Assembly: GCA_006503535.1 (NCBI GenBank)
Contig: QYRS01000005.1
Span: 3,596,001 to 3,660,000, forward strand
Direction: 5' to 3'
Length of the DNA stretch: 64,000 nucleotides
DNA from: Arthrinium phaeospermum
Taxonomy: Eukaryota; Ascomycota; Sordariomycetes; Amphisphaeriales; Apiosporaceae
Numbering within the stretch: the stretch's first letter is position 1; every line of letters begins with the position of its first letter. Position numbers and translations under genes: made by a program. A model generated the notes under the pieces. The model made no database searches. It was not told the DNA's origin and saw only the letters and a program-made list of their open reading frames with translations. Of this stretch, positions 31,159 through 42,322 are shown piece by piece.

Positions 31159-32445
31159 ATGCATCACCTAAGTCTCTTCTCCCTCGCGACATCGTGCTTG
31201 GTCGTATTGACGGCAGGTGTGCCGCTGATGCCCGGAGAGCCCATCCCCAACGAACCCAGGGCCCCGCAGATATGCAGGAACCCGCCGAGGAGGTTGGAGT
31301 GGCGACAGATGTCCCAGTCGCAGCAGAAGTCGTACATCGACGCGGTCATGTGCCTGACTATGACGGAATCCAAGTCGGGCATCGCCAGGGCCATCAACCG
31401 CTTCGACGATCACCAAGCCGTCCACAGCGTCCAGACGCCCAACATACATTGGGTCGTAAGTATCCTCGTCTTCCACCCACTCGTTGGCTCGCATTGGTAT
31501 TTACCGTGTTTCGCTCACACCTCTGCAGGGACACTTCATATTATGGCATCGATATCTGGTCGCTACATACGAGACGGCGTTGAGGGAAGAATGCGGCTAT
31601 GAAGGCGGCCAACCGTAAGCAGCGCCTCCTTGTCCCGAGCTCCCCACCGTCCCGCGACGCGCGATGTACCGGGCAATGCACATGCCCCAGTTGCTAACTT
31701 CAAGAAACAGCTACTGGGACTGGTCTCTAGACGCCAACCCGCACGAGTCCGACTCCATGGCAGCCTTCCCCACCGACGTCTTCGGACCCGGCCGGTACTC
31801 CTTCGGCGGAAACGGCGACTACGTCGAACCCAAGCCAGAACAGAACCCGCTGAATCTCACGGGTGGCACGGGAGGCGGGTGTGTAAGAGACGGCGCCTTC
31901 ACGCCCGACCGGTTCCGCGTCAACTACGGGCCCGACCCAGGCTGCCTGAAGCGCGACTTCACGCCCTGGGTCCTCAACTCGTTCGCCGACCCGGCGCGCG
32001 TACAGGAGGTTTTGGACCAGCCCGACTATGCGTCCTTCGCGCGCACCATCGAGAAGGTTCCGACCTTTGATGCGCCTAACATCCACGGCGGCGGCCATTT
32101 CGGGGTCGGGGGCGTGTTGGGGACGATTGGGAACGCCGAGAACAGTCGGTGGTACGACCCCTCCTTTACTACTTACTATACCCGTGAACGTCACTTGTTC
32201 TGACCTTTGCTGCAGACCCCCTGTTCTATCTCCACCACGGCAATCTTGACCGCGTGCTGTGGACGTGGCAGCAGAAGGACCCGGAGACCAGGCTGAACCA
32301 AGTCGGCGGTCCCGTCGTGCCCATGGACTACGGCGGCCAGAACGTGACTCTGGACTTCACGGTCAACCTGGGCGAATTGGCGGGAGACGCTACGCTCAAG
32401 CAACTATTGGACACACAGAGCGGGGTGCTTTGTTACACATACTAG
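31159..32445 (+). CDS. Secreted tyrosinase-like copper oxidase
   Basis: Exons 31159-31455, 31529-31614, 31711-about 32144 and 32216-32445. A signal peptide MHHLSLFSLATSCLVVLTAG leads into CRNPPRRLEWRQMS. The CuA region has FDDHQAVHSV, NIHWV across intron 1, then GHFILWHRYLVATYE. CuB has NIHGGGHFGVGG and FYLHHGNLDRVLWTWQ. These histidines match the two copper sites of the tyrosinase family, which hydroxylates or oxidises phenols; secreted fungal forms include pathway enzymes such as UstQ of ustiloxin synthesis. The third donor is weak (GTCGGT) but is the one that keeps the frame across PLFYLHH. It is about 15 kb from the UstYa gene, so a shared pathway is only a possibility. Confidence 0.85.
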
Positions 32446-32701
32446 AATAAATCATCACGATGTCTCTGCAAGCTTGAGATAGAAGTGTATTATTCATCAT
32501 TCATTCCACTGCGTAGTCCACTGCTTACTCCACTGATCACTCCTGTCCATTCCACCTCGCAGTGTCACGGCGAAGGAACCAGTGCTCTAACCAACCGAAC
32601 CAACCGCCCAAAAGGACGACGTTGTCAAGTCAGCGTCTTGACAGTCTAATTGAGCTTATCACCACCCCTTACAGCAGTGTGCCAATGACCGCCACTAAAC
32701 C

Positions 32702-33007
32702 TCATGATCGGGGTCCAGTGTCATATCCTCCCACCGATGCGTCCGGACGTTTCTCCTCAGTCGGCAATGCCTGCACGTCTGCCATCCGCTCTTCCCTCGC
32801 TCGTATCCAGCCCTCCAGAAGATTGGCTACGCACACGCCGATCAAGAACATGGAGGTGGCGAAGGTCGCTCGGAGTACCCATGTCTTCGCCGTTTCCGGA
32901 ATCTTGCCAGACAGTGCAATCAGGATGAGCCCGAAATTGACCAGCGCCGCCAACATCCACAGTTTGGCCGCGATGACTCTGGCCTGGGTCGATGGTTCTG
33001 TGGGCAT
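32702..33007 (-). CDS. Small two-TM membrane protein
   Basis: ATG at 33007 gives 101 residues, with hydrophobic helices AAKLWMLAALVNFGLILIAL and LRATFATSMFLIGVCVANLL and a charged C-terminal tail (EGWIRAREERMAD...). The longer frame from 33196 is less likely because the TATA box lies between the two ATGs. No family recognised. Confidence 0.6.
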   Translation of the reverse strand: MPTEPSTQARVIAAKLWMLAALVNFGLILIALSGKIPETAKTWVLRATFATSMFLIGVCVANLLEGWIRAREERMADVQALPTEEKRPDASVGGYDTGPRS

Positions 33008-33113
33008 GGTGAAGACTGCTGGTTGTGTGTGGGTCTTGATAAGAAAGAGGATGTATGATGTTTGAGTCTGGTGGTGGTGGTAGCTGAGTCGACAGAGGAA
33101 GCGAGGGCTGCCT

Positions 33114-33119
33114 TTTATA
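33114..33119 (-). promoter_or_regulatory. TATA box of the two-TM protein gene
   Basis: Reads GTATAAAAGG on the minus strand, about 110 bp upstream of the ATG at 33007. Confidence 0.6.
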
Positions 33120-33505
33120 CGCAGTCCGCTGAGTCGCGACGACCGGAGATAGGACCGGAACCAGAGAGGGATCTCGCAGTCACCGGCCGGTATCAAGCTT
33201 TTGTCGATCCATAGGAGTCATATTTGGTTGTTGGAAGGGTTTGAGTTTATTATTTTGAGGTAACCTGCTCTGTGTGAGTCTCTTGTTTCTGTCAACGCCC
33301 GTATGTCCAGAGCGACGGCCATGCCTCATCGGCCTCACACGCAAGTTGCGACGTTCTTCTTACTGAACCTACAGTAACTCAGTGGACAGTTGCTATCTGT
33401 CACTATGCAATAGGTAGATAGATAGGTCACTGCACGACTCCCACCTTGTCTAACAAACACAAGTTATGGTGGATTTTGGAAGAAAAAAAGTGCAAAAGAG
33501 AAGTT

Positions 33506-33610
33506 TCCGATGCGGGGAATCGAACCCCGGGCTAGTCGGATCTTTACCACGACTTTCAGAACGAACTCAGGAATGAGAGCGACTAATGTTAACCACTACA
33601 CCACATCGGA
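33506..33610 (-). tRNA. tRNA-Glu(CTC), 34-nt intron
   Basis: 105 nt, with the same mature tRNA-Glu as the other copies and the long intron type. T-rich terminator downstream. Confidence 0.92.
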
Positions 33611-34276
33611 TGGTAACTCGTTTGTTGTTGAAGGTCATTGCCTTAAGATAAATCAATATTCGTCCCGACTCTTCATGGGCCAGTTTATGGATTGCCCCTC
33701 CTGCTCAGCTCGGCACTTACAATTGGCACGTACACACATCAACTCAACTATAGATGCATCTATCAAGGTGTCCCCTTGAATTTTCGGAAATGAATAAATC
33801 ATTTATTTGCACTTGACGGGATGTTGTTTCCCAAATCCCATTCGAAATCCTACTTGCGCGATCTGATTCCTTTGTCGACAAAGCATGGCGTCGCTCCCAC
33901 CAAGCTGCGATACCAACACAGCAGCGAAAAGAGCTGCATCCTCGTTTTGCTGGCGTGGAATTAAAGATGTTGAAAGTCAACACTGTTTGCTCCACTAGAA
34001 GCTTTTTGCAAGCAACAAAATAGGTACCACATTCAAGTATAGTGCAGCCAACATAAGAGAATGTGGTAAAATATGTATGTAGATGGACCTTCAAATTACG
34101 GTTGAGCAATTTGCCAAGGACATGTACGTCAATTACGATTACTCCCGCAAATCAGAACACCGTCTTTTACCTAAACCTAAAACGCCAACGCTATGCAGTT
34201 ATGATTACCACCTGTCCCATGGTGCGCACTCCTCCACGGGCAGGTCCATCAAGTGGTCGGGCGGCTTCAGAGACTT
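33611..34276. other. Intergenic, no gene seen
   Basis: Short ORFs only; 3' flank of the ELYS gene. No repeats noticed. Confidence 0.5.
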
Positions 34277-35253
34277 CTAAGCCCTGCCGCCGCTGCCGAC
34301 CTTGAACCCTTCCATGACTGTGCCCCACGACCCCTTCTCGCCGGCGCTGCTGACCTCGCCCACGGCGATCTGGCGCATCATCAGGGTATCCTTGGCGACC
34401 TTGAGCTTCTTGCCGGGGCCCGTCGTCAGGAAATCCCTGAACCAAGCCTCCTCGACGGCGTCGAACGGCAGGGCGGCCAGCTCGCACGCGCGCTCGGCCG
34501 TCTCGTTGCCGCGGCGCTCGTCCAGCACGTTGGCCGCAAGGCGCGTGAAGAGCTGCTCGCGCATGGCGACCGACTTGGTGCGGGAGAAAGCCAGGGCCTC
34601 AGACACGTTGGAGCGGCACATGGCGTCGAAGAGCAGCTCGATGGCCTGCGGGCTCTTGAGGACGGGCTGCACCGTGTGGTAGTAGGCCAGGGGCAGGGTG
34701 TAGTCCTCGTCCGGGCTGCCGTGCCGCACGAGCGTCGTGACGATGTCGTCGGCGAACTCGGCTTGCAGGCTCGGGTGGGCGAGGTGCTCGAGCGCGACGG
34801 CGAAGGCTTGCCGGTCCATGTTCCAGAGGCCGCGCATGAAGATTTGATACTTGGTGGGGACGCCGGCGCGGTGCGCGAAGGAGTCGGCCTTGTCTTCGTC
34901 GAAGTCGAGCAGGATGTAGAAGATGACGGACAGCTTGTGGTGGTCTTCGATCGAGTTGGACTTGCTGATTTGCTCGTGCAGCTGGCGGAGGTGGTCTTCG
35001 GACTTGGGCGGGTACAGTTTGCTGGCTAGAGGGACACAGCAACACATGGTTAGTTCGGGTAGACTTGCAATAGTAGGCAGGAGCTCGGCGGCTGCATACC
35101 TTTGGCGTGGCCCAGCGCAGCAAGGACTCTGTCGATGAAGAGGGCGCCACCCAGGGTGCGACGATGGTTGTCGGCCTCCTGCAAGGCTTTGCGCCCGTAA
35201 GGGAAGGAGTCCATAGATCCGAAGACCCGATCAAACTTGGTGCAGTCAATCAT
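34277..35253 (-). CDS. ELYS-like nuclear pore complex assembly protein
   Basis: Exons 35253-35100 and 35025-34277 (phase 1) give 300 residues. The start MIDCTKFDRVFGSMDSFPYG was chosen because it matches the usual beginning of fungal ELYS-domain proteins; an ATG at 35289 is also in frame. The body is all-helical: KLSVIFYILLDFDEDKADSF, IFMRGLWNMDRQAFAVALEH, LAYYHTVQPVLKS, VSEALAFSRTK. In animals ELYS seeds nuclear pores on chromatin; the short fungal form corresponds to the alpha-helical ELYS domain only. Divergent from SMC4 with about 600 bp between the starts. Confidence 0.8.
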
Positions 35254-35854
35254 CTTGGGCGATATTACGAAGGCACTAGACCTAACCACAACAGAAAGTT
35301 AAGGTAAAAAGCCGGTTGTCGATCTGATCTGAAGAATTGGCTGAAGATAGCTCTCAGCTGTAGGCGAAGGCTCTCTCTCTCTCTCAGTTGCGCCCTGTAG
35401 ATGCGCCGGGCTTTCTCCAGGATGTGATTTAGAAAGCAAACAATTGACAATTGCAAGCAGCAGGCCGTCCAAAGCTTGGGCACGCGAATGACAGACAAGC
35501 TTGACGCGCTAAAAAGTTGGGCTGGATTTTGGGTGACAACTCAATTAGAGCGGCAGGGGAGGGGGGTTCTCGGGCTCTTTTGCTGGCTGATCTGGCGGTC
35601 TGGTGGGGTGTTCATGTTTTTGTTTACCTCTTTGGATGCCAAATCAGATCTGGGGCCACACTGCCACTAGGTTACAGCCAACTTGGATGAAAACTGTCTC
35701 CGCCCGCCCCAAAATCATGAGATACGACCATTATCAAACATCACGACACCGCGCCGACCACTACTAACCCGCAGGTTCAATACCACCGCCAATTCAGCGC
35801 CAGTCCGAGTCGCATTTGCTTTTCCTTTTTGCATTTTGCGCACCATTGCAGCCA
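35254..35854. promoter_or_regulatory. Divergent promoter region of the ELYS and SMC4 genes
   Basis: 601 bp between two start codons on opposite strands. It contains a short CT microsatellite near 35370-35388. No classical TATA box noticed, as expected for housekeeping genes. Confidence 0.5.
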
Positions 35855-38800
35855 ATGTCAGGACGCCCCTCCCGCCGCGCGGCTGCAGCCCGCAAAGCCG
35901 TCATCGAATCGTCCGACGAGGACGACGGTGTCGGCGACACCACCGCCATCAAGAAGCAGGACGACAGCGAAGATGAATTTTCGATCGTCGAACCACCCGC
36001 CCGCGCCCCGCGCAAGTCGACCGCCGGCAGGCGTAAGGCCGCCTCCGCTGTTGGCACCTCCTCCACAACCCGCGCCCGCAGAACACGAAAGAGTGCTGCA
36101 CCACCCTCAGCAGAGCCTAGCGAGATATTAGATGCCGACACGACGGCGAGTACTGTCCGATCGGCGCATACAGAGGAGGCAGAGGAGGAAGAAGAAGTGC
36201 CGGTTAAGAAGCTGCCGGTTCCCCGCAAGAGGAAGACTGCTGCGAAGACCACTGCCCCGCGAAAGTCCAGAAAGTCGCAAACACCAGACGTTCAGCAACC
36301 ACCACCAGATGTTGAACAGACTCCAGCGCCTTCAGAATCAATCCCCCCGCAGGAAACACCGGCGCCGCCAACACCAAACGCCCCTCAAGAGGCACCAGAA
36401 GCTTCAACATCGGAACTCCCCGAAGAGGCATCGGTAATTCAAATATCCGATCCCCAGCCCGACATGCCACCAGAGATGCCACAGCCACCCGCTACACCCT
36501 CGGCCAACCTTGAGAAACTGAAGAATGAGACACCTGCCACTGTCAAGCATATTAAGGAGAGCGAGACACCTGCTACGGTCAAGCCTATCAAGGCCTTGGA
36601 CACCATTCTGGAGCGGCCCATGGACATTGTCTTGAAGTCGCGCGCTCAAATGACCGTTCCCATTGTCGAGGAGACGGGACCCAAGTCTCGCACCGTCATC
36701 AGGAACCTTATCCTCAACAACTTCAAGAGTTACGCTGGGCGGCAAGAGGTCGGCCCTTTCCATGCCTCCTTCTCGTCCGTCGTCGGACCCAACGGATCTG
36801 GCAAGTCCAATGTCATTGACTCCTTGCTCTTCGTCTTTGGCTTCCGCGCCAGCAAGATGCGACAAGGCAAGGTCTCGGCCCTCATCCACAACTCGGCCCA
36901 GTATCCCAATCTGGACCACTGTGAAGTTGCCGTTCACTTCCAAGAGGTTGAGGACTTGGTATGCGTTCTCCATCCCACGATATGTCTAAATCTGATACTG
37001 ACTGAACTTCTAATAGCCCGGTGGCGGTTCGGAAGTCGTACCCAACTCCCAGCTCGTCATTTCGAGAAAGGCTTTCAAGAACAATTCTAGCAAATATTAC
37101 ATCGACGGCAAGGAGTCAACATTTACCATCGTCACGACGCTGCTCCGAGATCGTGGCGTTGATTTGGACCACAAACGTTTCCTGATTCTCCAGGGTGAAG
37201 TCGAGTCGATCGCGCAAATGAAGCCCAAGGCAGGCAACGAACATGAAGACGGTCTGCTCGAATATCTGGAAGATATTATTGGTACTTCCAAGTACAAGAC
37301 CCCAATCGAAGAGTCTGCTACCGAAGTCGAGACCCTGAACGAGATCTGCATGGAGAAGAGCGGCCGCGTTCAGCACGTCGAAAAGGAGAAGAACAGCCTC
37401 GAGGACAAGAAGGACTTGGCACTGGCTTATGTTCGCGACGAAAACGAGCTCACCTTGAAGCAGTCTGCCCTCTACCAACTCTACATCAGCGAGTGCAACG
37501 ACAACGTGAACGTCACGGAGGAGGCCATCAACCAGATGCAGGCCCAGCTGGACGACGAGCTGGAGAAACATCAAGGCAGCGAGCAGCATATCAAGCAGTT
37601 GCAGAAGACCTACAGCAAGGGCAGCAAGGAGTACGAGGCCATGGAGAAAGAGCACCAAGCTTTGGCCAAGGAGGTAGCCAAGTTTGAGCAGGAACGTGTC
37701 AAGTTTGACGAGAAGCGCAAGTTCTTGACAGACAAGCGGAAGAAGTTGGAAAAGACCATCGCCAACGCCGAGAAGTCTTCGACGGAAGCTGACGAGACTA
37801 TCGAGCAATGCACAGAGGAGATCACGGAAAGCACCGAGCAGATTGGTGGTCTTGAAGAGACCATCCAGGAGGAAGAGGCCGAGTTGGCGACCATCCGTGA
37901 CAGTCTCAAAGGCAAGACCCAGGTGTTCTCTGATCAGATTGCGACCAAGCAAAAGTCGCTGGAGCCCTGGAAGGAGAAGATCAACCAAAAGCAATCTTCA
38001 ATTGCTGTTGCCAAGTCTGAGCTTGCCATCCTCGAGGAGAAAGCCAATGCTGGCTCTGTCGCTCTGGAGGAGATGAACTCCAAAATCACCTCCATCGAAG
38101 AAGGCCGGGAAGCAAAACTGGCCCAACTGGAAGAGTGCGAGACCGAAAAGGCATCTCTGGAGAAGGAAGCGAAGAAGGTCGAGTCGGATTTGGCCCAGTT
38201 CGCCTCCAAGGAGCACATCATTCGCAACAAGGTCTCCAACGCCCGCCAGAAAGCTGATGAAGCGCGGTCAAGTCTGTCGTCGAACCAGAACCGTGGCAAC
38301 GTGCTCACAGCCCTGATGCGCATGAAGGAGTCTGGCCGTATCGATGGCTTCCATGGCCGTCTAGGCAATCTCGGTGCCATCGACCCGAAGTACGACGTTG
38401 CTATTTCCACCGCATGTGGTGCTCTCGACAATTTCGTAACCGACACGGTCGAAGCTGGTCAGCAATGCATCGAGTATCTGCGCAAGACAAACCTGGGACG
38501 TGGAAACTTTATGTGTCTTGACAAGCTGCGTGCTCGGGGTATGGACGCCATTCAGACACCCGAGAACGCGCCTAGGCTCTTCGACCTCGTCACAGCCAAG
38601 GACGACAAGTTCCGCCCTGCCTTCTACCATGCGCTTCAGGACACCCTGGTGGCCAACGACCTCGCCCAGGCAAACCGAATTGCCTATGGTGCCAAGCGAT
38701 GGCGTGTTGTCACCCTTGCCGGTGAGCTCATCGACAAGAGCGGTACCATGTCCGGTGGTGGTAACACTGTCAAGAAAGGGCTCATGTCCAGCAAGCTTGT

Positions 38801-40721
38801 GGCCGACACGTCTAAGGAGCAAGTCACCCAACTTGAGGAGGACCGTGATGTGCTGGAGCAGAAGTTCCAGAAGTTCCAAGACCAGCAGCGAGAACTGGAG
38901 TCTCGACTGCGGTATCTCAACAACCAGATCCCTCATCTCGCGACCAAGATGCAGAAGATCAACCTCGAAATCCAGAGTGCCGAGAAGAACCTGGTCGACG
39001 CCAAACGGCGCATCAAGGAGCTTGGCAAGGAGCACCAGCCATCCCAGACGGATGACAACCGTGCTGCGGCCTTGAACAAGGAGATCGCCAAGCTGGAGAA
39101 GGAGGTCCAGAAGCTCCACGCCGAGACAGAAGATGTCGAAGCGGAGATCAAGGAGCTCCAAGACAAGATCATGGAGGTTGGTGGTGAGAAGCTGCGAGCT
39201 CAGCGCGCCAAGGTCGACTCCATGAAGGAAGAGATGGCGTCCCACAACGAAGCCATCTCGGCCGCCGAGGTCAAGCGCGCCAAGGCCGAGAAGTCCAAGA
39301 CGAAGCTCGAGAAGGACCACGCGAAGGCGACCAAGGAGGTCGAGGCGGCCATCCGCGATCTCGAGAAGCTCGAGGCAGAGGTCGAGAACCAGGGCGAGAA
39401 GTCCGAGACGCTGCAGGCCCGCGTCGACGAGGCCGAGGCCGCGCTGGCCGAGAAGAAGGAGGAGCTGGCCACCATCAAAGCTGAGCTTGACGAGAAGACG
39501 ACGGAGCTCAACGAGACCCGGGCCATCGAGATCGAGATGCGCAACAAGCTCGAGGAGAACCACAAGGCCCTGGGCGAGAACCAGAAGCGGCTGCGGTACT
39601 GGAACGACAAGCTGGGCAAGCTCAAGATTCAGAACATCAGCGACTTGGAGGGCGCTCCGGCTCCCAAGAAGGCTGCCCCTGCTGAAGGTGCCGAAGGTGC
39701 CGACGGTGAGGAGCCGGCCGAGCCTGCTGAGCCTGTCGAATCCGCGGAGACCGAGGAGTCGGAGCCCCAGGAAGGCGAGGAATCGGAGAAGAAGCAGAAC
39801 AGCGACGAGGAGTCTGAGGATGGAGAAGAGGACGACAGCGAAGGCGAAGAGGCGAATAACACCCAGGTCACGATTGGCAATACAACGAGGGCACCCGATG
39901 AGCTTCCACGCTTCACCGATGACGAATTGAAGGACATGTCCAAGGAACGACTCAAGGCCGAGATCGCGGCCCTCGAGGAGAAGGTACAGAACGTCAACGT
40001 TGACCTTGCTGTTCTCTCAGAGTACCGTCGTCGTGTTGAGGAACATGCTAGCCGGTCATCCGACCTTGCCACCGCTGTCGCACAGCGTGACGCTGCCAAG
40101 AAGCGATGCGACGACCTGCGCCGCCTGCGCCTGGAGGGCTTCATGGAGGGCTTTAGCACCATCTCCCTGCGCCTTAAGGAGATGTACCAGATGATCACCA
40201 TGGGTGGTAACGCCGAGCTCGAGCTTGTCGATAGTTTGGACCCGTTCTCGGAGGGCATCCTGTTCAGTGTCATGCCGCCCAAGAAGAGCTGGAAGAATAT
40301 CAGCAACTTGTCGGGTGGTGAGAAGACGCTGTCCAGTCTGGCGCTGGTCTTCGCGCTGCACCACTACAAGCCGACGCCGCTGTACGTCATGGACGAGATT
40401 GACGCTGCCCTGGATTTCCGTAACGTAAGTCATGAGCACCCGTATCTTCAAGCGCCGTACTTGCTGGCACATATGCTAACGATACCTCTCTACCAGGTGT
40501 CCATTGTGGCGAACTACATCAAGGAGCGTACCAAGAACGCCCAGTTCATCGTCATCTCCCTCCGAAACAACATGTTCGAGCTGGCCGCCCGCCTCGTGGG
40601 TGTCTACAAGGTCAACCACATGACCAAGAGCGTGACGATCGAGAACAAGGACTACATCAACCGGCCGGTGCCCGCGTCGCAGCGGCCTGCCGGTGGTGGC
40701 ATGACCATGACGGTCGGATGA
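35855..40721 (+). CDS. SMC4: Condensin subunit SMC4
   Basis: Exons 35855-36958, 37017-40424 and 40497-40721, all phase 0, give 1578 residues. A long basic/acidic N-terminal tail (MSGRPSRRAAAARK) precedes the ATPase head with Walker A GPNGSGKSN and LNNFKSYAGRQEVGPFHASF, typical of SMC4. Coiled coils flank the hinge (FHGRLGNLGAIDPKYDVAIS). The second half carries the ABC signature LSGGEKTLSSLALVFALHHY and Walker B PLYVMDEIDAALDF. An acidic, Ala/Glu/Pro-rich insert lies near residues 1245-1320. The last intron (72 bp) is a multiple of three with no stop, so an unspliced reading would add 24 residues just after Walker B. SMC4 pairs with SMC2 in condensin to compact mitotic chromosomes. Confidence 0.95.
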
Positions 40722-42322
40722 GAAGAACGTGGTACATGATTTTTTGACGATGACTACTTATGCAAGGGGGAGGCTGTCTGAATTTCGGTGGTACTGCTGT
40801 TTGTGCGTGTATATGAATGGATGCATGGATATAGAGTATGTTCGTGCTTGGATACCCCCAACTGTGTCTTTCTGCACTTGGCCCCTGGAAGTAAAATTGG
40901 GGGGACTTGGGCTTTGCGTTAGGTGGGAGGGAAGGAATGATTGGTTTCCTCTCCACGGTCGGGCGGACATTGGACTTGATAGCGGGCGCGCGCATGCGTG
41001 CGTCCTATGATTAATGAAATGATATATGACTTGTTGGTTCTACGACATTGATACATATTTGATCGAGATACTTGACCCTTCAACCTGTGCAAATACTGCA
41101 TAGGGTTTGGGTGGTCTATTTATGCACGCAATGGAAGCCGACCGGCGTAGCAGTCCCTGCCTACAACAAGCTATGGCGCCGCATAGTTTGGCGGTAACAG
41201 CAGCAGAAGCAAACACCCTTGCGACGCTTGAGAATTTTGAGTCTCATCTTAATCCTGGTGTAGTAACACGTTTGAGTGCAGAGGTCTTCAGTGCCCGCAG
41301 TGATTTATTCACATTGCATGCGACACATCGGGTGAGGGCTGGTTGATCACCCAAGATTTGGGTCCTAGGGTTACCTGAGCACTTAGTGGTTGGTCTGTTG
41401 ATGGATATGTACATAGGTCTAACTCATTCCATGCGCTATCTGACTATCAATTGCAGACGGCACATTGTATCGGTGTGCCCCGTTTGCCATAAAGTACTAT
41501 GCCAATGTGCCTGTTCCCTTGATTGCGAACAATGACCCAAGAGTCAGAGACTGTATTCGGGCCAATTTAATGATTATGAGGACATCTTGGGAGTGTTTGT
41601 CATCCAAGTCGGCGTTGGCCTGTCGTAGGACAGCAAACAGATGATAATCATACCGGCCAGCATCGCTTCGGTCGAATTAGACACCCTTCGCAGCCATGCA
41701 GGCACGCATTGGATAGGATGCACCGTTCTCTTAATATTAATAAATACAGAACAATACTACCCCCCAAACTGCAGCTGGGACACGACCTCCCTTACCACGA
41801 CATAGCCTAGCAGTAGCGTCCCGGAGTGTTTACATCTGGTTGTGATGCTAGGGTACTCCGTATTTGTAGTGGCTCTGAATTTGAGTGGGAACTAGCTAGT
41901 GATTGTCAGTGGGGCGACAACATATGACCTTTCGGCATTTGCAGAGACCCCAAACCGGACAAGGGGTGTTGAGAAAATAAAGAAATAGCATACACAAGAA
42001 AATCCAAATCCAGCTCCAACTCTCAGCCATGAGCGGTGCACTCTAGGCCGCGACGCTTCGAGAGTACTTATGTCCAAAATTGCGCATCGATGTTCGCAAG
42101 CCATGCAATCAATCTGTCTACCACGAGTAAAGGATCGTTGCCTCGTGCTTATAATATGTCTACGGGCTTATCTCAGGAATGCCTAAAATATCACATTGTA
42201 TCTACCAACCGATTTCTTAATTGACCTGAAAGTGTCTAAACTGTATAAAGATTTTGCCATGATATCCGGATGCTCCATCCTGCTTGCTAGGATATGTCTA
42301 TCTTGTTGCTTAAGTAGTCTAC
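40722..42322. other. 1.6-kb intergenic region, no gene seen
   Basis: AT-richer sequence with only short ORFs on both strands. No RNA gene, repeat or transposon end recognised. Confidence 0.5.

Noticed and set aside
34253..35029. 258-codon plus-strand ORF
   Set aside because: Antisense shadow of the ELYS gene.
38361..39563. 400-codon minus-strand ORF rich in Leu
   Set aside because: Antisense to SMC4 coiled coil; Leu-rich translation is the usual shadow of Glu/Lys-rich codons.
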